Positions 62,724 to 64,000 of a stretch of DNA of 64,000 nt are shown one piece after another; position 1 is the stretch's first letter; each line of letters starts with the position of its first letter. The notes below the pieces were generated by a model. That model was given only the letters and a program-made list of their open reading frames with translations. It did not search any database and was not told where the DNA came from. Source of the stretch: Hyperoodon ampullatus (taxonomy: Eukaryota; Chordata; Mammalia; Artiodactyla; Ziphiidae); the NCBI GenBank assembly GCA_949752795.1, contig CATKHW010000551.1, positions 186,001 to 250,000 of the forward strand, written 5' to 3'. Both the position numbers and the translations under genes were made by a program.

Positions 62724-64000
62724 TATCACTCTAATTTCCCGGCAGGAAGAAGAATTAACCAAAGTCTCAGCCACCCACCGGGAACCAGTATAGGTCCTGA
62801 ACCAAAATTTCGGACTTGCGGTCAGCTCACCAAAAACGAGTTGAGAAATGGAGCTCAGGGGCACAGCAATTTACAAACTGGCCGAGTAATAAAGGACAAC
62901 TATCGTCCAAAACTCTGTTGAGGAAAGGCAATGAGGCGGATTTGAAAGCGAGGCACAATAGCAGGAAACAGATTTCAAGAGGTACGTTGGAGTCGCCTTT
63001 AAAGCACAGGAAGAGGGACACAACTTCGACAATGATGCATTTGGGCAAAAAGGGCGTATGCATTTTCTCCTGAATATATTCAGGAGAAAACGCATACGCC
63101 CTTTTTGGCCAAGCAAGCAAGCGGGAAATGCAAATCTGCAGTACAAAGAAGTATCACTTCCCACCGGTCAAAAGGGACATCCACAAAATGTGTAAAAACC
63201 AGAAAGGCAAGACAGGCGCTGGAGAACAGGGAGCCTTGTTATGCTGATGGGCGGGATGTAAATTGCCAACTGCCTCTCTGGAGGAGTGCATTGTGTTCCC
63301 TAAAACAAGTAAAGAACAGAGCTACAGAGCCAAGGGCACTTCCAGTTTAGGGAATATACCTTGGGAAAACTGAAAATCAATAAGACAGAGCCACCCCAAA
63401 ATTTAGGGCTGCACTGCTTACAAGGACCTCAACTTGGATACACCTTAAGTATCCAAGGAAATATAAAAATGGTTCAAAAAATTGTGGTAATTACGTATGA
63501 TGGAATATCCCTCAGCCATGAAATCAATGTCATAAGACCAGTAGCAGCAAAATGGGTGGATTTAGGTACGATGATTCTAAGTGAAATAAGTCACACAGAA
63601 AAAGAAACTTATCATAAGATATCACTTATGAAGATCCTGTAAACATGGCTACACTTGAACTGAGTTAGGAAAGAGAACAGTGTCTCACATTTAGAAAACA
63701 CTGTTATGCCTGCTTAAGGGGGAAGGAGAGGTGGGGTGATGCATAAAACCAGAGTTTGATATAAGCACAGGTACCGTTCCAAAAACCAACTATGGAATAG
63801 ACAAGACCTACACCTTCCTCAGTGAAAGGGACTCAAAACCCCATATTTCCCGCAGAGGAATATATCTGACTATTAAGAATCTAAAAACCTATGTATTGAT
63901 ATGACTCCGTAAGGGAATCAAGTGTGTCTAGACTGGCACAAACATGGCAGCGAGAATCATCTCAAACCCACTATAAAAAGGAATTTCAAAAACAAAACAA
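62724..64000 (+). repeat. Satellite A unit R6, cut by window end
   Basis: First 1,277 bp of a unit, ending in the A-rich remnant of the L1 tail (caaaaacaaaacaa). The inverted repeat at 63040-63113 has about three mismatched pairs. The array presumably continues beyond the window. Confidence 0.95.

Overview
The window is eukaryotic repeat DNA. I see no credible protein-coding gene and no RNA gene. Every reading frame I examined is better explained by satellite, LINE-1 (L1) or endogenous retrovirus sequence. The L1 3' ends (ORF2 C-terminal codons, G-rich 3' UTR, A-rich tail) are of a mammalian, cetartiodactyl-like type. The main tandem repeat has a period of 1,732-1,745 bp. That is close to the roughly 1.75-kb common cetacean satellite reported for non-delphinoid whales, so a whale is my best guess. 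This rests on unit length and L1 style, not on an alignment.

Layout. (1) 1-18493: satellite A, ten complete ~1,739-bp units and an eleventh cut at 18493. (2) 18495-38174: macrosatellite B, a truncated copy and seven complete 2.72-kb units. Each complete unit is an L1 3' fragment, a spacer, a second L1 3' fragment and a GC-rich block. (3) 38175-41754: non-tandem DNA with a small GC-rich minisatellite, a decayed gammaretrovirus-like pol remnant with possible downstream retroviral sequence, and an old L1 3' UTR. (4) 41755-46021: older, strongly diverged satellite-A units. (5) 46022-53186: a 7.2-kb minisatellite of ~24-25-bp monomers, sitting inside one satellite-A unit in place of about 400 bp. 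(6) 53187-64000: the rest of that unit, then satellite-A units that become more uniform towards the right edge.

Themes. Satellite A itself contains an L1 3' end: about half of the unit matches ORF2 C-terminal and 3' UTR sequence, so both large tandem families were built from L1 tails. Each satellite-A unit carries a 74-bp spacer-less inverted repeat. It is perfect in several homogenised units and degraded in the old ones. Higher-order structure occurs in all three tandem families: a 3,476-bp dimer in A, a 5,448-bp dimer in B, and ~172-bp and ~3.3-3.5-kb levels in the minisatellite. Repeat units are given in a fixed register: satellite A starts at the tatcactgta-like motif, and B at the join between GC block and L1 fragment.
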